From the NCBI GenBank assembly GCA_045546175.1, contig JAZQCI010000015.1, forward strand, positions 1-24,983: a stretch of DNA of 24,983 nt. The letters are read 5' to 3'. This document shows, one piece after another, positions 15,602 through 23,655 of this stretch. Under the pieces are notes generated by a model. The model was not told where the DNA came from. It saw only the letters and a program-made list of their open reading frames with translations, and made no database searches. Every line of letters starts with the position of its first letter. The stretch's first letter is position 1. This stretch comes from CAG-791 sp045546175 (GTDB lineage Bacteria; Bacillota; Clostridia; Lachnospirales; Lachnospiraceae). The position numbers and the translations under genes are program-made.

Positions 15602-15921
15602 AGGAAAAACACAAAAGAATAAACGACAAGATCGTGGAGACATTTGAACGGTCGGTTATGGGCCACCACACAGAGCTGCTGGCCGAAGCCGGTACAACCG
15701 GGTATAAAGGAACACCCTGCAGAAAGGCCGGGGGCAGAACCTATCTGAGCCTCGTGTGCATGGAAGGTGATTTCCATTTTGAGCCGGTCACTAGTGACGA
15801 TGGGGAGATCTTCGGTATTGAGATCGCCTGCTGCGGAGATGCAGCACTGGACGCTGTTATGAAAGCACTTGACTTTGCACGCGATGTCATCAACGACCAG
15901 CGCTGCGATGTGGATGACTGA
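15589..15921 (+). CDS. Hypothetical phage early protein
   Basis: A 110-residue protein of unknown function, with a strong AAAGGAGG ribosome site 10 bases before the ATG. It is predicted mixed alpha/beta: a helical N-terminus (EEKHKRINDKIVETFERSVMGHH), a central stretch with Gly, Cys and aromatic residues (YKGTPCRKAGGRTYLSLVC), and a C-terminal helix (ALDAVMKALDFARDVIND). There is no signal peptide or membrane segment. As an early gene behind control element copy 3 it may modulate host or phage transcription or replication, but nothing in the sequence proves it. Confidence 0.75.
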   Translation: MFAVEEKHKRINDKIVETFERSVMGHHTELLAEAGTTGYKGTPCRKAGGRTYLSLVCMEGDFHFEPVTSDDGEIFGIEIACCGDAALDAVMKALDFARDVINDQRCDVDD

Positions 15922-15986
15922 TGAAGAAGGAAGCAGGCAGGCCGGAGGGATACCGGTCTGCCGGAAACAATAAGGAGGCCAATCAG

Positions 15987-17072
15987 ATGACAAGTATGGA
16001 ACGCAGGGATGTTGAGGACGAGATGCTCTATCAGTTCTCCCAGGTGTCGACGAAGGAGCAGTATCAGAAAGCAGTGGATGCCTTTAACTCAATGGACGAT
16101 GCCCAGTTTGAAGAGTTCTACACCAGATATATGGAGAAGGCCGAGAAGGTCACGACCTGGAAGGAATACCATGCCAGGGTGGAAGAGATGCGTAGGGCCA
16201 ATGGGGTCACCGAGCATAACTCCGCTCTGAACAGTGTATATGCCAGGTTCCTGGACGAGGAAGGTAACAGGGAGCTGTGGTCGAAGATCAATGAGACCAA
16301 TCCGAGTGATCGGGTTACGCTGACCTTTGATGATATAAAGCAGCTCAATTGGTTGTGGCATGAGAGCACGCCTGCCGCTGATGTCGGTACGCCTGCCGAT
16401 ATCCTGATCAGCGGAAGTATCCCGCTGACAGATATGGAGCTCTCGATCAAAGGAAAAGACTCTCCGATAGACACCTACCGCATTGTGATCTTCAAAAACT
16501 ATCAGCAGATCATTACAGAAAACAAAGCAGCCCGCGTTGGAGTCCTGATCATCTATCTCGGTTCCAGGCAGATCGCCTGCCCCCTGTTTGTCATGCACGG
16601 CATCAATGGGATCAATTTTGTGGATGATATCGGACACATCGGCCTGACGGAGAAGATGATCCGGGAAAAGAAAATCGCTGTCAATGCGCTGCTTAAGATG
16701 GCGGGATTCGTGATGAACGCGTGGTACGGTGTGATGATCGCTCTGCTTCACCCTGTTGTGAAGGATGTATTCCGCAAGGGGGCAAAACAGAAGGTGAAGA
16801 CTGCGTCAATCGATGATAAGGGAAATCGGAAGAGGATCGTCCGGTACGTGAAACAGAGATACATCGGTACGGAAAAGCTGATCGATGCCATCACTGGCGG
16901 AGGCCGGAGCCGTACCTATCATGCTCTGGTCTGGCATGTGGTCGGCCATTGGCGCCGACTTCCATCAGGGGAAAGGACCTTTGTGAAGCCCTACTGGAAG
17001 GGAGCAATGAGAAATCTCAAAAAGAACCTCGATGAAGTAGAACGGCAGCTTGTTCTGCCCAAGGAGGAATAA
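15987..17072 (+). CDS. Hypothetical phage protein of the replication module
   Basis: A 361-residue protein with the start chosen at 15987 because TAAGGAGG lies 8 bases upstream; an in-frame ATG at 15921 overlaps the previous stop but has no ribosome site. The N-terminal 60 residues are acidic and helical, the middle holds the beta-rich SGSIPLTDMELSIKGKDSPID and a possible hydrophobic helix, and the C-terminus carries YHALVWHVVGHWRRLPSGE followed by TFVKPYWKG. That W-H-V-x-G-H-W-R pattern recurs, to my memory, at the ends of uncharacterised phage proteins. It sits 3 bases before the primase, so it probably works with replication. No catalytic motif is evident. Confidence 0.8.
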   Translation: MTSMERRDVEDEMLYQFSQVSTKEQYQKAVDAFNSMDDAQFEEFYTRYMEKAEKVTTWKEYHARVEEMRRANGVTEHNSALNSVYARFLDEEGNRELWSKINETNPSDRVTLTFDDIKQLNWLWHESTPAADVGTPADILISGSIPLTDMELSIKGKDSPIDTYRIVIFKNYQQIITENKAARVGVLIIYLGSRQIACPLFVMHGINGINFVDDIGHIGLTEKMIREKKIAVNALLKMAGFVMNAWYGVMIALLHPVVKDVFRKGAKQKVKTASIDDKGNRKRIVRYVKQRYIGTEKLIDAITGGGRSRTYHALVWHVVGHWRRLPSGERTFVKPYWKGAMRNLKKNLDEVERQLVLPKEE

Positions 17073-17075
17073 CCT

Positions 17076-18503
17076 ATGTTTACTTTTTATTACGCTGATT
17101 GTCTTGGACGGGAAGACAACTGCCTTTACCCGAACAAGGCCGAAGTGACAGATGCAGCATCACTTAAAAAGGCAGTCGCATGCGACTATGTCTGCGCTGC
17201 ATACAAAAACAGCTATCGCAGCAATGCGAACTTTATAAGCAGCAACTGCTTGGCTGTCGAGTTTGATAACGATCACTCCGAAAATCCTAAGGACTGGATC
17301 ACGCCGAAGGATCTGCGGGATGCATTTCCGGATGTGACGATCGGTATTCATTACAGCCGGCACCACATGAAAAAGAAAAATGGGAAGGCCGCAAGACCCA
17401 AGTTTCACGCCTTCCTGGAGATCGACAGCATTGATGATCCGGACGCCTACAGCGCCATGAAGCGACGGGTGGCCTGTGCATTTCCATATGTTGATCCTAA
17501 AGCTTTGGATGCGGCCCGTTTCTTCTATGGTACGGATAACCCTCAGGTCGATTACTTCCCCGGTACGAAGAAACTGAATGAAGTTTTAGAAGAGGATGAG
17601 TTCGACAAGGAGATGGACCAGGGCAGCTATGGCGGCAGCTACATCATTAAGGAGGGGAGCCGGAATGCCACCATGAGCCGCTTCGCCGGCCGCATCGTCA
17701 AGCGTTACGGCTGGAACGACATCTCGCGGGAGATCTTTTTGGAGGAGTCGAAAAAGTGTGTTCCGCCGCTGCCGGGTGAGGAGCTCAGGAAGATATGGCT
17801 CAGTGCCAGGAAGTTTGAAAAGGTCGTCACAGCCCAGGAAGGGTATGTCCCTCCTGAGAAATACAATACCGCCAAGCTTGCAGGCCCTGCAGGGTGCCTT
17901 ATGCCTGAGGATTATTCCGATATCGGACAGGCAAAGGTTCTGTCACAGGAGTACGGCGATGAGATCTGCTTCAATCCGGCGACGGACTTTTTCCGCTACA
18001 ACGGCACCTACTGGGAGGAATCGAAGGAAGCTGCACTTGGCGCTACGATCGAGTTTCTGGATCAGCAGCTTGCTGATGCGGAGCTCCTTATGTTCATCAG
18101 AAAGCAGGCGGTACTGAATTCCGGTGCAGGCGAAGAAGTGCTTGCCGGAGGGAAAAAGGCCATGGAGGGGCTTACCGGGGAACAGAGAAATGTCCTCATG
18201 GATTACCTGTCAGCGGCCGCCTACCGAGGCTTCGTGATGGGCCGCCGGAACATCAAATACATCCGCTCGGCTATGGAGGCAGCAAAGCCCATGGTCGGAG
18301 TGAAGCTGGAGGAGCTCAACGCGGATCCGCTACTTCTTAACACACCCAGGGATCAGTCCATCTGGTGGATGGGATCGAAGGCATGCGGGAGCATGACTGG
18401 AAGGACTTTTGCACAAAGGTCACGGCGGTGGAACCCGGCGATAAGGGAAAGGTCCTCTGGGAGGATGCCCTTCACAAGTCCTTCCTCGGAGATCAGGAGC
18501 TGA
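17076..18503 (+). CDS. Primase-polymerase, N-terminal part of a frameshifted primase-helicase
   Basis: This part should make primers at the phage origin. The archaeo-eukaryotic primase-polymerase domain (about 1-180) has the metal motif FDND (Asp64 and Asp66), the nucleotide-binding His111 in RPKFHAFLEID and Asp117. A primase C-terminal helical region follows (about 195-250: NATMSRFAGRIVKRYG), then the start of the D5 N-terminal domain (FRYNGTYWEE). Up to Pro424 (LLLNTP) it matches the expected full-length protein. After that the frame is wrong and the last 51 residues are spurious. The continuation (QGSVHLVDG) lies in the frame one base back, at 18347. Full length would be about 757 residues. 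Confidence 0.85.
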   Translation: MFTFYYADCLGREDNCLYPNKAEVTDAASLKKAVACDYVCAAYKNSYRSNANFISSNCLAVEFDNDHSENPKDWITPKDLRDAFPDVTIGIHYSRHHMKKKNGKAARPKFHAFLEIDSIDDPDAYSAMKRRVACAFPYVDPKALDAARFFYGTDNPQVDYFPGTKKLNEVLEEDEFDKEMDQGSYGGSYIIKEGSRNATMSRFAGRIVKRYGWNDISREIFLEESKKCVPPLPGEELRKIWLSARKFEKVVTAQEGYVPPEKYNTAKLAGPAGCLMPEDYSDIGQAKVLSQEYGDEICFNPATDFFRYNGTYWEESKEAALGATIEFLDQQLADAELLMFIRKQAVLNSGAGEEVLAGGKKAMEGLTGEQRNVLMDYLSAAAYRGFVMGRRNIKYIRSAMEAAKPMVGVKLEELNADPLLLNTPRDQSIWWMGSKACGSMTGRTFAQRSRRWNPAIRERSSGRMPFTSPSSEIRS

Positions 18504-19348
18504 TTGATTACGTACAGGAGGTCGTGGGTCTTTCCGCCATCGGCAAGGTGTACATGGAGGCAATGATCATCGCATATGGAGAGGGCCGCAATGGCAAGTC
18601 GACCTTCTGGAACACCATCGCGAGGATCCTCGGCGGATATGCCGGCAACGTATCTGCGGACACGCTGACGGTTGGATGCCGCAGGAATGTGAAGCCTGAG
18701 ATGGCGGAGCTTAAGGGCGTGCGCCTGGCGCTGGCTAAGGAGCTGGAGGAGGGCATGCGGCTCAACACTTCTGTGGTCAAGCAGCTTACTTCCACTGACG
18801 ACATTTACGGTGAGAAGAAGTTCTGCAAGCCTGCCTCCTTCACGCCGTCACACACCCTGGTCCTGTACACGAATCACCTGCCTAAGGTGGGCGCGACAGA
18901 CGAGGGCACATGGCGAAGGCTGATCGTGATCCCCTTCAATGCCGTGTTTGAAGGCCGGAGCGATATAAAGAACTATGCGGACTACCTTTATGAGAACGCG
19001 GGACCTGCGATCCTTACGTGGATCATTGAGGGTGCCAGGCGCATCATCGACAAGGATTTCCATTTAAAGAATCCCAAGGTGGTACAGGATGCCATCGATG
19101 AGTATCGCGGTCAGAATGACTGGCTGGGTGATTTTTTGGAGGAGTGCTGTGAGGTCGATCCGACGTACAGGGAGAAGTCGGGCGAGCTGTATCAGGAATA
19201 CAGAGCTTATTGTCTGCGCATGGGTGAGTATACCAGGAGCACTTCCGATTTCTATGGCGCATTGGCTCAGAGGGACTTTGAGCGGAAGCGAATGACGTCT
19301 GGAGTTGTGGTCAAAGGGCTGCGCATCAAGAGTGAATTTGGCACTTGA
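18365..19348 (+). CDS. SF3 (D5-like) helicase, C-terminal part of the frameshifted primase-helicase
   Basis: This is the phage replicative helicase half. From the GTG at 18365 it encodes 327 residues, but homology-like sequence in the same frame begins at about 18347, upstream of that codon, so this is a fragment rather than a gene with its own start; no good ribosome site precedes it. It shows EHDWKDFCTKV, Walker A GEGRNGKST (72-80), the Walker B-like LALAKELEEGMRLN, the sensor LYTNHLPKV and the Arg finger region GTWRRLIVIPF, followed by the winged-helix tail ending LRIKSEFGT. All ATPase motifs look intact. Without frame correction it would be expressed only by reinitiation. Confidence 0.85.
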   Translation: MDGIEGMREHDWKDFCTKVTAVEPGDKGKVLWEDALHKSFLGDQELIDYVQEVVGLSAIGKVYMEAMIIAYGEGRNGKSTFWNTIARILGGYAGNVSADTLTVGCRRNVKPEMAELKGVRLALAKELEEGMRLNTSVVKQLTSTDDIYGEKKFCKPASFTPSHTLVLYTNHLPKVGATDEGTWRRLIVIPFNAVFEGRSDIKNYADYLYENAGPAILTWIIEGARRIIDKDFHLKNPKVVQDAIDEYRGQNDWLGDFLEECCEVDPTYREKSGELYQEYRAYCLRMGEYTRSTSDFYGALAQRDFERKRMTSGVVVKGLRIKSEFGT

Positions 19349-19381
19349 CCTACAGTGACCTACATTTTGCCAATGGCAAAA
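19346..19381. repeat. Tandem TGACCTACA repeats and short dyad after the helicase
   Basis: TGACCTACA occurs at 19346-19354 and 19356-19364 (the first includes the stop codon), and GACCTACA recurs at 19487-19494. TTTTGCC and GGCAAAA (19365-19381) form a 7-base dyad directly after them. These could be iteron-like replication sites or a weak terminator. Confidence 0.45.
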
Positions 19382-19541
19382 AGCCTTTATTTATAAGTAT
19401 TTTCAGGTGTTATGTACCTCATCTGCATAAGGGCTCTATATGGAAAAATTTTATAAAAAAAATATCTATATAGAGGGTTATGGGGAGACCTACATTGAGG
19501 TACATAATCAGCTAGTTTTCAAAGTGATGGAGGAACAAATC

Positions 19542-19793
19542 GTGACATTTTTTGAGTATATGAAACAACACTATTTTGGCAAAGAAGGCCGCAAGTCCGA
19601 CCTCGCAGACGACATGGTAAGTGATGAGGCCGAGTTCCCAGCCCGTGTAAGCACAAAGGATCGTGACGGGCACAGGATCATTCGAGACTACCTCGAAAGC
19701 TGTCGGGCGTGTGACGCCTGCCTTGAGGTCTTTGAAGAGTGCTGGGAGGAATACGAAACATGCGAGAAAAGCAGATCGAACACAGCCTCGTGA
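19542..19793 (+). CDS. YozE-like (SAM-like fold) small phage protein
   Basis: An 83-residue protein resembling the YozE SAM-like family: TFFEYMKQHYFGKEGRKSDLADDMVSDEAEFP at the N-terminus, then HRIIRDYLESCRACDACLEVFEECWEEYE. Such proteins are frequent in Firmicutes phage replication modules and have no settled function. I chose the GTG start at 19542 because GGAGG lies 9 bases upstream and the family begins there; an upstream in-frame ATG at 19440 would add 34 unrelated-looking residues. It contains three Cys near its end. Its 3' end overlaps the VRR-NUC gene by 34 bases. Confidence 0.75.
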   Translation: MTFFEYMKQHYFGKEGRKSDLADDMVSDEAEFPARVSTKDRDGHRIIRDYLESCRACDACLEVFEECWEEYETCEKSRSNTAS

Positions 19794-20050
19794 TGGCTGT
19801 GAAGGCAGCGGGCGGCATGTGTCCGAAACTGGTATCTCCCGGAACGGACGGAATGCCGGACAGGATGATCCTGCTGCCAAAAGGACGCATCGGATTTGTG
19901 GAGGTGAAGGCGCCGGGGAAAAAGCCAAGACCCCTGCAGGAGCGGAGGCATAAGCAGCTAACAGGCCGTGGCTTTAAGGTGTTTATTCTGGACGATCCGG
20001 AGCAGATACCGGGGATCCTGAAGGAGGTGGACAATGGCACACGTGATTGA
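19760..20050 (+). CDS. VRR-NUC domain nuclease
   Basis: A 96-residue single-domain nuclease of the PD-(D/E)XK VRR-NUC family, common in phage replication modules and proposed to cut branched DNA. The motifs are REKQIEHSLVMAVKAAGG, PGTDGMPDRMILL with Asp34, and the catalytic strand FVEVKAPGKKPRPLQ with Glu48 and Lys50, then GFKVFILDDPEQI. The start at 19760 has GGAGG 10 bases before it and matches the family N-terminus; a longer frame from 19739 lacks a site. It overlaps the genes on both sides, as is usual in this operon. Confidence 0.92.
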   Translation: MREKQIEHSLVMAVKAAGGMCPKLVSPGTDGMPDRMILLPKGRIGFVEVKAPGKKPRPLQERRHKQLTGRGFKVFILDDPEQIPGILKEVDNGTRD

Positions 20051-20369
20051 GGTGGAGGGTAGAACAGCAGTTGTTTTTTGCCTGAAGGACATGATGGAGT
20101 TGATCGATCAGCATATGGGACCGGATTTTTTGACCGCCATGGAGGAGATGCTTTCAGAGACATACGCATCGGAGTATGAATGGGCGGAGATAGAGCGGGA
20201 GCACCGGAGCGAGCTGGATGAGATCCGTGAGCATTACCACAACGTGATCCGCGACATTAGAGATCAGTCAGAGGAGCTGGCCGGTCTGATCCGGGAGAAG
20301 CGTCTTAACAGAAACGCGATCTCAAAGTGTGCCGGAAAGATCGGAACGCTTACCTGGAGGGAGCTTTGA
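20034..20369 (+). CDS. Hypothetical phage protein, acidic coiled coil
   Basis: A 111-residue protein with GAAGGAGGT 5 bases before its ATG, overlapping the VRR-NUC end by 17 bases. The first 25 residues look like beta strands (VIEVEGRTAVVFCLKDM). The rest is highly charged and helical (YEWAEIEREHRSELDEIREHYHNVIRDIRDQSEELAGLIREKRL), likely a coiled coil. There is no catalytic motif. It ends in a TGATG overlap with the next start. Confidence 0.75.
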   Translation: MAHVIEVEGRTAVVFCLKDMMELIDQHMGPDFLTAMEEMLSETYASEYEWAEIEREHRSELDEIREHYHNVIRDIRDQSEELAGLIREKRLNRNAISKCAGKIGTLTWREL

Positions 20370-20596
20370 TGGAAGGAAACTATGAGGCATTGGCAAATGC
20401 CATCATCATACAGGCAGTGAAGGACTTTCGGGCAGCGTATAAAAGGCATCTGATCAAACCGGATGATGCTAAGGCGAATAAGGACATTCGGGAAATTACC
20501 CGGTTTTTCTGTTCACAGTATTTTGAAGCCTTATCAGACCTTGACGGACCGGCACTGCTGCACCAGCTTATGAGGGAAACAAATGGAAAGAAGTGA
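20369..20596 (+). CDS. Small hypothetical phage protein next to the helicase
   Basis: A 75-residue protein starting at 20369 (MEGNYEALANAIIIQAVKDF) with GGAGGG upstream and a TGATG overlap with the previous stop. A further upstream in-frame ATG at 20327 lies in the preceding gene and lacks a site. It is helical throughout, with AIIIQAVKDFRAAYKRHL and DIREITRFFCSQYFEALSDLDG. Small proteins of this type usually sit between VRR-NUC and SNF2 genes in clostridial phages. Function unknown. Confidence 0.7.
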   Translation: MEGNYEALANAIIIQAVKDFRAAYKRHLIKPDDAKANKDIREITRFFCSQYFEALSDLDGPALLHQLMRETNGKK

Positions 20597-21962
20597 TTTA
20601 CATGAATATCAAAATTATTGTGTGGACTTTCTGCGGTCCACACCGGAAGCAATTCTGATTCTTGAGATGGGACTTGGCAAGAGCTGCATCAGTCTTACCG
20701 CCATTCTGGACCTGATGTTTGACAGCTTCGAGGTGAGCAAGGTACTGGTGATCGCACCCTTACGTGTTGCCAAAACAGTCTGGCCAGAGGAGCGTGACAT
20801 TTGGGAGCATGCGAGGTTTTTGCAGATGTCTGTGATGACAGGGAGCGCAAAGCAGAGAGAAGCAGCCCTGAAGGCGCCGGCAGATGTGTACGTGATCAAT
20901 CGCGAGAACGTGAAATGGCTGGTCACTTACCTCGAGAAACACAAGATCCCATGGCCCTTTGATATGGTGGTGATCGATGAGCTCTCTTCCTTCAAGAATC
21001 ATCAGTCACAGCGATGGAAAGCACTGAGGAAGGTACGGCCTTTTATTAAGCGCATAGTTGGCCTTACAGGCACACCGGCCTCCAATGGGCTGCTTGATCT
21101 GTGGGCGGAGACCTACCTCATCGATAATGGAAAGCGCCTGGGGAAGTTCATCGGCAGGTATAGAGAAGCATATTTCAAGCCGGCAGGCATGAATCCGTAC
21201 ACCGGCGTGGTGTATAACTACGTGCCGCTGCCCGGTGCAGAGGAGACGATCTACAGCCGGATCTCCGATATCACGGTCTCCATGGAAGCACTGGACTATC
21301 TCGACATGCCGGAGCATGTAATGGTGAATCATTACGTGGACATGGAGCCGGAGGAGCAGAAGCTGTATGACGCGATGAAGAAGGAGCTGCTGGTGGAGCT
21401 GAACGGCGAGACGATCGATGCCGCCAATGCGGCGGTACTTTTCGGAAAGCTCCTGCAGATGGCAAACGGTGCCATCTATAATGACGAGCGGCAGATGCGG
21501 ATCATCCACGACCAGAAACTGCAGGAACTGTTGGGGCTCATCGAGCAGGCAAACGGCCAGAACGTCCTGGTAGCCTATTGGTTCCAGCACGATCATGAGC
21601 GCATCCGGGAGTATCTGGAGGATCAGGGCTACAAGCCAAGGGACCTGAAAAGCGATCAGGACATCGCAGACTGGAACGAGGGAAAGATACAGATCGGACT
21701 GATCTCACCGGCCAGTGCCGGTCACGGCCTCAACATTCAGAAGGGCGGGCACATCCTGATCTGGTTTTCCCTGGTATGGTCTCTTGAGATGTATCAGCAG
21801 ACCAATGCACGTCTCTGGCGCCAGGGACAGAAGGAAGTTGTGACGATCCACCACATCCTGACGAGGGATACTGTGGACAGCGATGTCCTGGATGCCTTAA
21901 AGCACAAGGACACCACCCAGCAGAACCTGATCTCTGCGGTGAAGGCAAATCTGACAATCTGA
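20583..21962 (+). CDS. SNF2-type DEAD/DEAH-box helicase (phage replication module)
   Basis: A 459-residue superfamily 2 DNA translocase. The N-terminal RecA domain has the Q-like HEYQNYCVDFL, Walker A EMGLGKS (28-34), IAPLRVAKTVW (motif Ia), Walker B IDELS (130-134; DELS rather than DEAH) and LTGTPASNG (motif III). The C-terminal RecA domain has VLVAYWFQHDHERI, ISPASAGHGLNIQKGG (motif V) and QTNARLWRQGQ with the Arg finger (405-415). Phage proteins of this kind are thought to remodel DNA during replication or recombination, beside the VRR-NUC protein here. It overlaps the previous gene by 14 bases. It appears intact. Confidence 0.93.
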   Translation: MERSDLHEYQNYCVDFLRSTPEAILILEMGLGKSCISLTAILDLMFDSFEVSKVLVIAPLRVAKTVWPEERDIWEHARFLQMSVMTGSAKQREAALKAPADVYVINRENVKWLVTYLEKHKIPWPFDMVVIDELSSFKNHQSQRWKALRKVRPFIKRIVGLTGTPASNGLLDLWAETYLIDNGKRLGKFIGRYREAYFKPAGMNPYTGVVYNYVPLPGAEETIYSRISDITVSMEALDYLDMPEHVMVNHYVDMEPEEQKLYDAMKKELLVELNGETIDAANAAVLFGKLLQMANGAIYNDERQMRIIHDQKLQELLGLIEQANGQNVLVAYWFQHDHERIREYLEDQGYKPRDLKSDQDIADWNEGKIQIGLISPASAGHGLNIQKGGHILIWFSLVWSLEMYQQTNARLWRQGQKEVVTIHHILTRDTVDSDVLDALKHKDTTQQNLISAVKANLTI

Positions 21963-22006
21963 GTCAATCCGGGGAACTGATCATTCATTTTTCGGAGGTA
22001 GAAGCC

Positions 22007-22468
22007 ATGAGTATCATGTGGAAGTATCTGGACAAGCGGTCGGCTACGATCGCTGCGATTAAGGACTACGACGCCATGCAGTTCATTCTGAGCAGCACGG
22101 ACGATGAGATCAAAAGGACCTATGACAAGATGGCCGGTGTCGGAAGCCCTAACTGGGACGGCATGCCGAAGGCCTGCAATCCGCAGGCTGCAGAAGACCG
22201 CATCATCAAGAACATTGACGAGATCGATATCATCAAAGAGCGCTACAGACAGGCGGTCGAGTACATGGACTGGTTCAAACCTGCATGGGAAGAGCTCACG
22301 GATGAGGAGCGTTACTGCCTTGAGACCTTTTACGGTGATAATAACGCTTACGGCAGCAGCGCTGCATATTATATCGCGGAGTACCTGAATATTGAACAGC
22401 CGACTGCATATAAGCGGAAGAACAGAGCGCTGGACAGGCTGACAGTTCTGCTGTTTGGAAAGAGCTGA
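22007..22468 (+). CDS. ArpU/sigma-like phage late transcription regulator
   Basis: A 153-residue protein with a CGGAGG site 9 bases upstream. The N-terminal half is helical (LDKRSATIAAIKDYDAMQFI, DRIIKNIDEIDIIKERYRQAVEYMDWF). The C-terminal part, LTDEERYCLETFYGD and then AAYYIAEYLNIEQPTAYKRKNRALDRLTVLLFG, reads like a sigma region-4 helix-turn-helix. Proteins of this design (ArpU/RinA-like) end the early region of Firmicutes phages and switch on late packaging genes. Here no late genes follow, so its targets are missing from the window. Confidence 0.8.
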   Translation: MSIMWKYLDKRSATIAAIKDYDAMQFILSSTDDEIKRTYDKMAGVGSPNWDGMPKACNPQAAEDRIIKNIDEIDIIKERYRQAVEYMDWFKPAWEELTDEERYCLETFYGDNNAYGSSAAYYIAEYLNIEQPTAYKRKNRALDRLTVLLFGKS

Positions 22469-22490
22469 CTTTAAGAGTATATGTGATACA

Positions 22491-22520
22491 AGCCTTGGAA
22501 CGATGACCTATTCCGGGGCT
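22491..22520 (+). terminator. Hairpin after the phage operon
   Basis: AGCCTTGGAA pairs with TTCCGGGGCT (10 pairs, two of them T-G) around a 10-base loop. The tail TTTGTACA is only weakly T-rich, so it is a moderate terminator. It resembles the hairpin at 23587-23617. Confidence 0.5.
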
Positions 22521-22541
22521 TTGTACATGGATAATCTGCAT

Positions 22542-22606
22542 TTTACCTTCGGTTTTTTGCCACTTACCATGAAATGCAACACAAGGCTCTTCTTCTGATG
22601 TATTAT
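22542..22606 (+). promoter_or_regulatory. Likely LytTR-activated promoter with two 21-bp-spaced direct repeats
   Basis: TTTACCTTC (22542-22550) and CTTACCATG (22563-22571) are direct repeats exactly 21 bases apart, two turns of DNA, the arrangement used by LytTR proteins. They end about 7 bases upstream of a poor -35 (AACACA, 22578-22583), with -10 TATTAT at 22601-22606 and a 17-base spacer. A weak -35 with adjoining activator sites suggests self-activation. Confidence 0.55.
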
Positions 22607-22636
22607 AGGCCCATCAAAAGGAAAGGAGCTCAAGGC

Positions 22637-23074
22637 ATGAAGGTAAGCGTGGACATTTCTCCTGAACACACCGAGCCATATGCTGTGATCTATACCAGCC
22701 AGATGACGGATGAAATACAACGATTGCTTGAGGTGTTTGGCAATAGCGAAAGCCCGATAACGGCGCTGCTGAACGAGGAGGATCTGATCATATTACAGCC
22801 AAAGGATATTTATATGGTCAGAGTTGAAAACGGCGATACGATTATTTACGGAGAACAGAAGAAATATCGATCGCGGAAAAGACTATACGAACTCGGGCAG
22901 CAATTGGGAAAACAGTTTATGCAGATATCAAAATCTACACTGATCAATCTATCCTATATGGATAGTATCGAGCCCGGATTTAGCGGGACACTTCTGCTGA
23001 AACTGCGCAACGGCTGTAAGGAATATGTATCGAGGACATATTTACCCGCATTCAAAAAATATCTCGGACTATAG
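22637..23074 (+). CDS. LytTR-family DNA-binding regulator
   Basis: A 145-residue transcription factor with a free-standing LytTR domain and no receiver domain. The N-terminal 45 residues (MKVSVDISPEHTEPYAVIY) resemble the sensor-less lead of the YoaF/SMU-type LytTR proteins. The DNA-binding part spans about 46-145, with LQPKDIYMVRVENGDTIIYG, FMQISKSTLINLSYMDSIEP and VSRTYLPAFKKYLGL. The start at 22637 is supported by GGAAAGGAG; an earlier in-frame ATG at 22574 overlaps the promoter. It is paired with a DUF3021 membrane protein 11 bases downstream, a common Firmicutes module in which the membrane protein is thought to restrain the regulator. Confidence 0.92.
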   Translation: MKVSVDISPEHTEPYAVIYTSQMTDEIQRLLEVFGNSESPITALLNEEDLIILQPKDIYMVRVENGDTIIYGEQKKYRSRKRLYELGQQLGKQFMQISKSTLINLSYMDSIEPGFSGTLLLKLRNGCKEYVSRTYLPAFKKYLGL

Positions 23075-23085
23075 GAGGAACGACA

Positions 23086-23520
23086 ATGAAAGAAACAATC
23101 AGAGATCTGCTAAAAAGTACAGTAATCAGCATTGGGATGGCAATGGCTATATTCTGCTTTGTAGGCATCACCTTTGATGTCCGTTATGGCGGGAATTTTA
23201 GTCTTGAAAATTATCAGTTTACGAAGATGGTCGTCGGCTGCCTGATCATTGGTCTGGGATTCGGAGTTCCGACGATTGTCTATCAAAATGAAAAGTTACC
23301 TATGCCAATCAGGGTGATCATTCATATGGGCATCGGCTGTATCGTTTATACGATTGTGGCTTATGCGGTTGGATGGATGGGCGGTGCTGCAACGATAGGT
23401 CAGGGGATCTTGATTGCAGCGATACAGCTTGGAGTTGCGTTTATTATCTGGTTTTTCTTTATGAAATATTACCGTGCAGAAGCCAAGAAGATGAATGACC
23501 GAATTCAAGCCATGAAATGA
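23086..23520 (+). CDS. DUF3021 membrane protein, partner of the LytTR regulator
   Basis: A 144-residue integral membrane protein with four predicted membrane helices (about 11-30, 46-66, 75-96 and 102-123) and a basic cytoplasmic tail (KYYRAEAKKMNDRIQAMK). The family is DUF3021, which is regularly encoded after a small LytTR gene and believed to act as a membrane-bound inhibitor or sensor for it. AGGAGG lies 8 bases before the start. A hairpin follows 66 bases after the stop. Confidence 0.92.
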   Translation: MKETIRDLLKSTVISIGMAMAIFCFVGITFDVRYGGNFSLENYQFTKMVVGCLIIGLGFGVPTIVYQNEKLPMPIRVIIHMGIGCIVYTIVAYAVGWMGGAATIGQGILIAAIQLGVAFIIWFFFMKYYRAEAKKMNDRIQAMK

Positions 23521-23586
23521 TGTCCAAAATCGTATAAGAAGTCCATTGCGGAATCTGATATGCTTATATCGTGAATAACCGCGCAG

Positions 23587-23620
23587 GAGCCTCGGAGGGA
23601 TCAGCCTTCCGGGGCTCTTG
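23587..23620 (+). terminator. Hairpin terminator of the LytTR-DUF3021 operon
   Basis: GAGCCTCGGAGGG pairs with CCTTCCGGGGCTC over 13 positions, including two wobbles, around a 5-base loop, followed by TTGTC. The stem is strong, but the T-run is short. Confidence 0.65.
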
Positions 23621-23655
23621 TCATGAAAGGGAGTGTGGCTTTTAGATCATAAGGT

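Noticed and set aside
19440..19541. N-terminal extension of the YozE-like protein from ATG 19440
   Set aside because: No ribosome site, a low-complexity Lys/Tyr start, and the family begins at the GTG at 19542 behind GGAGG.
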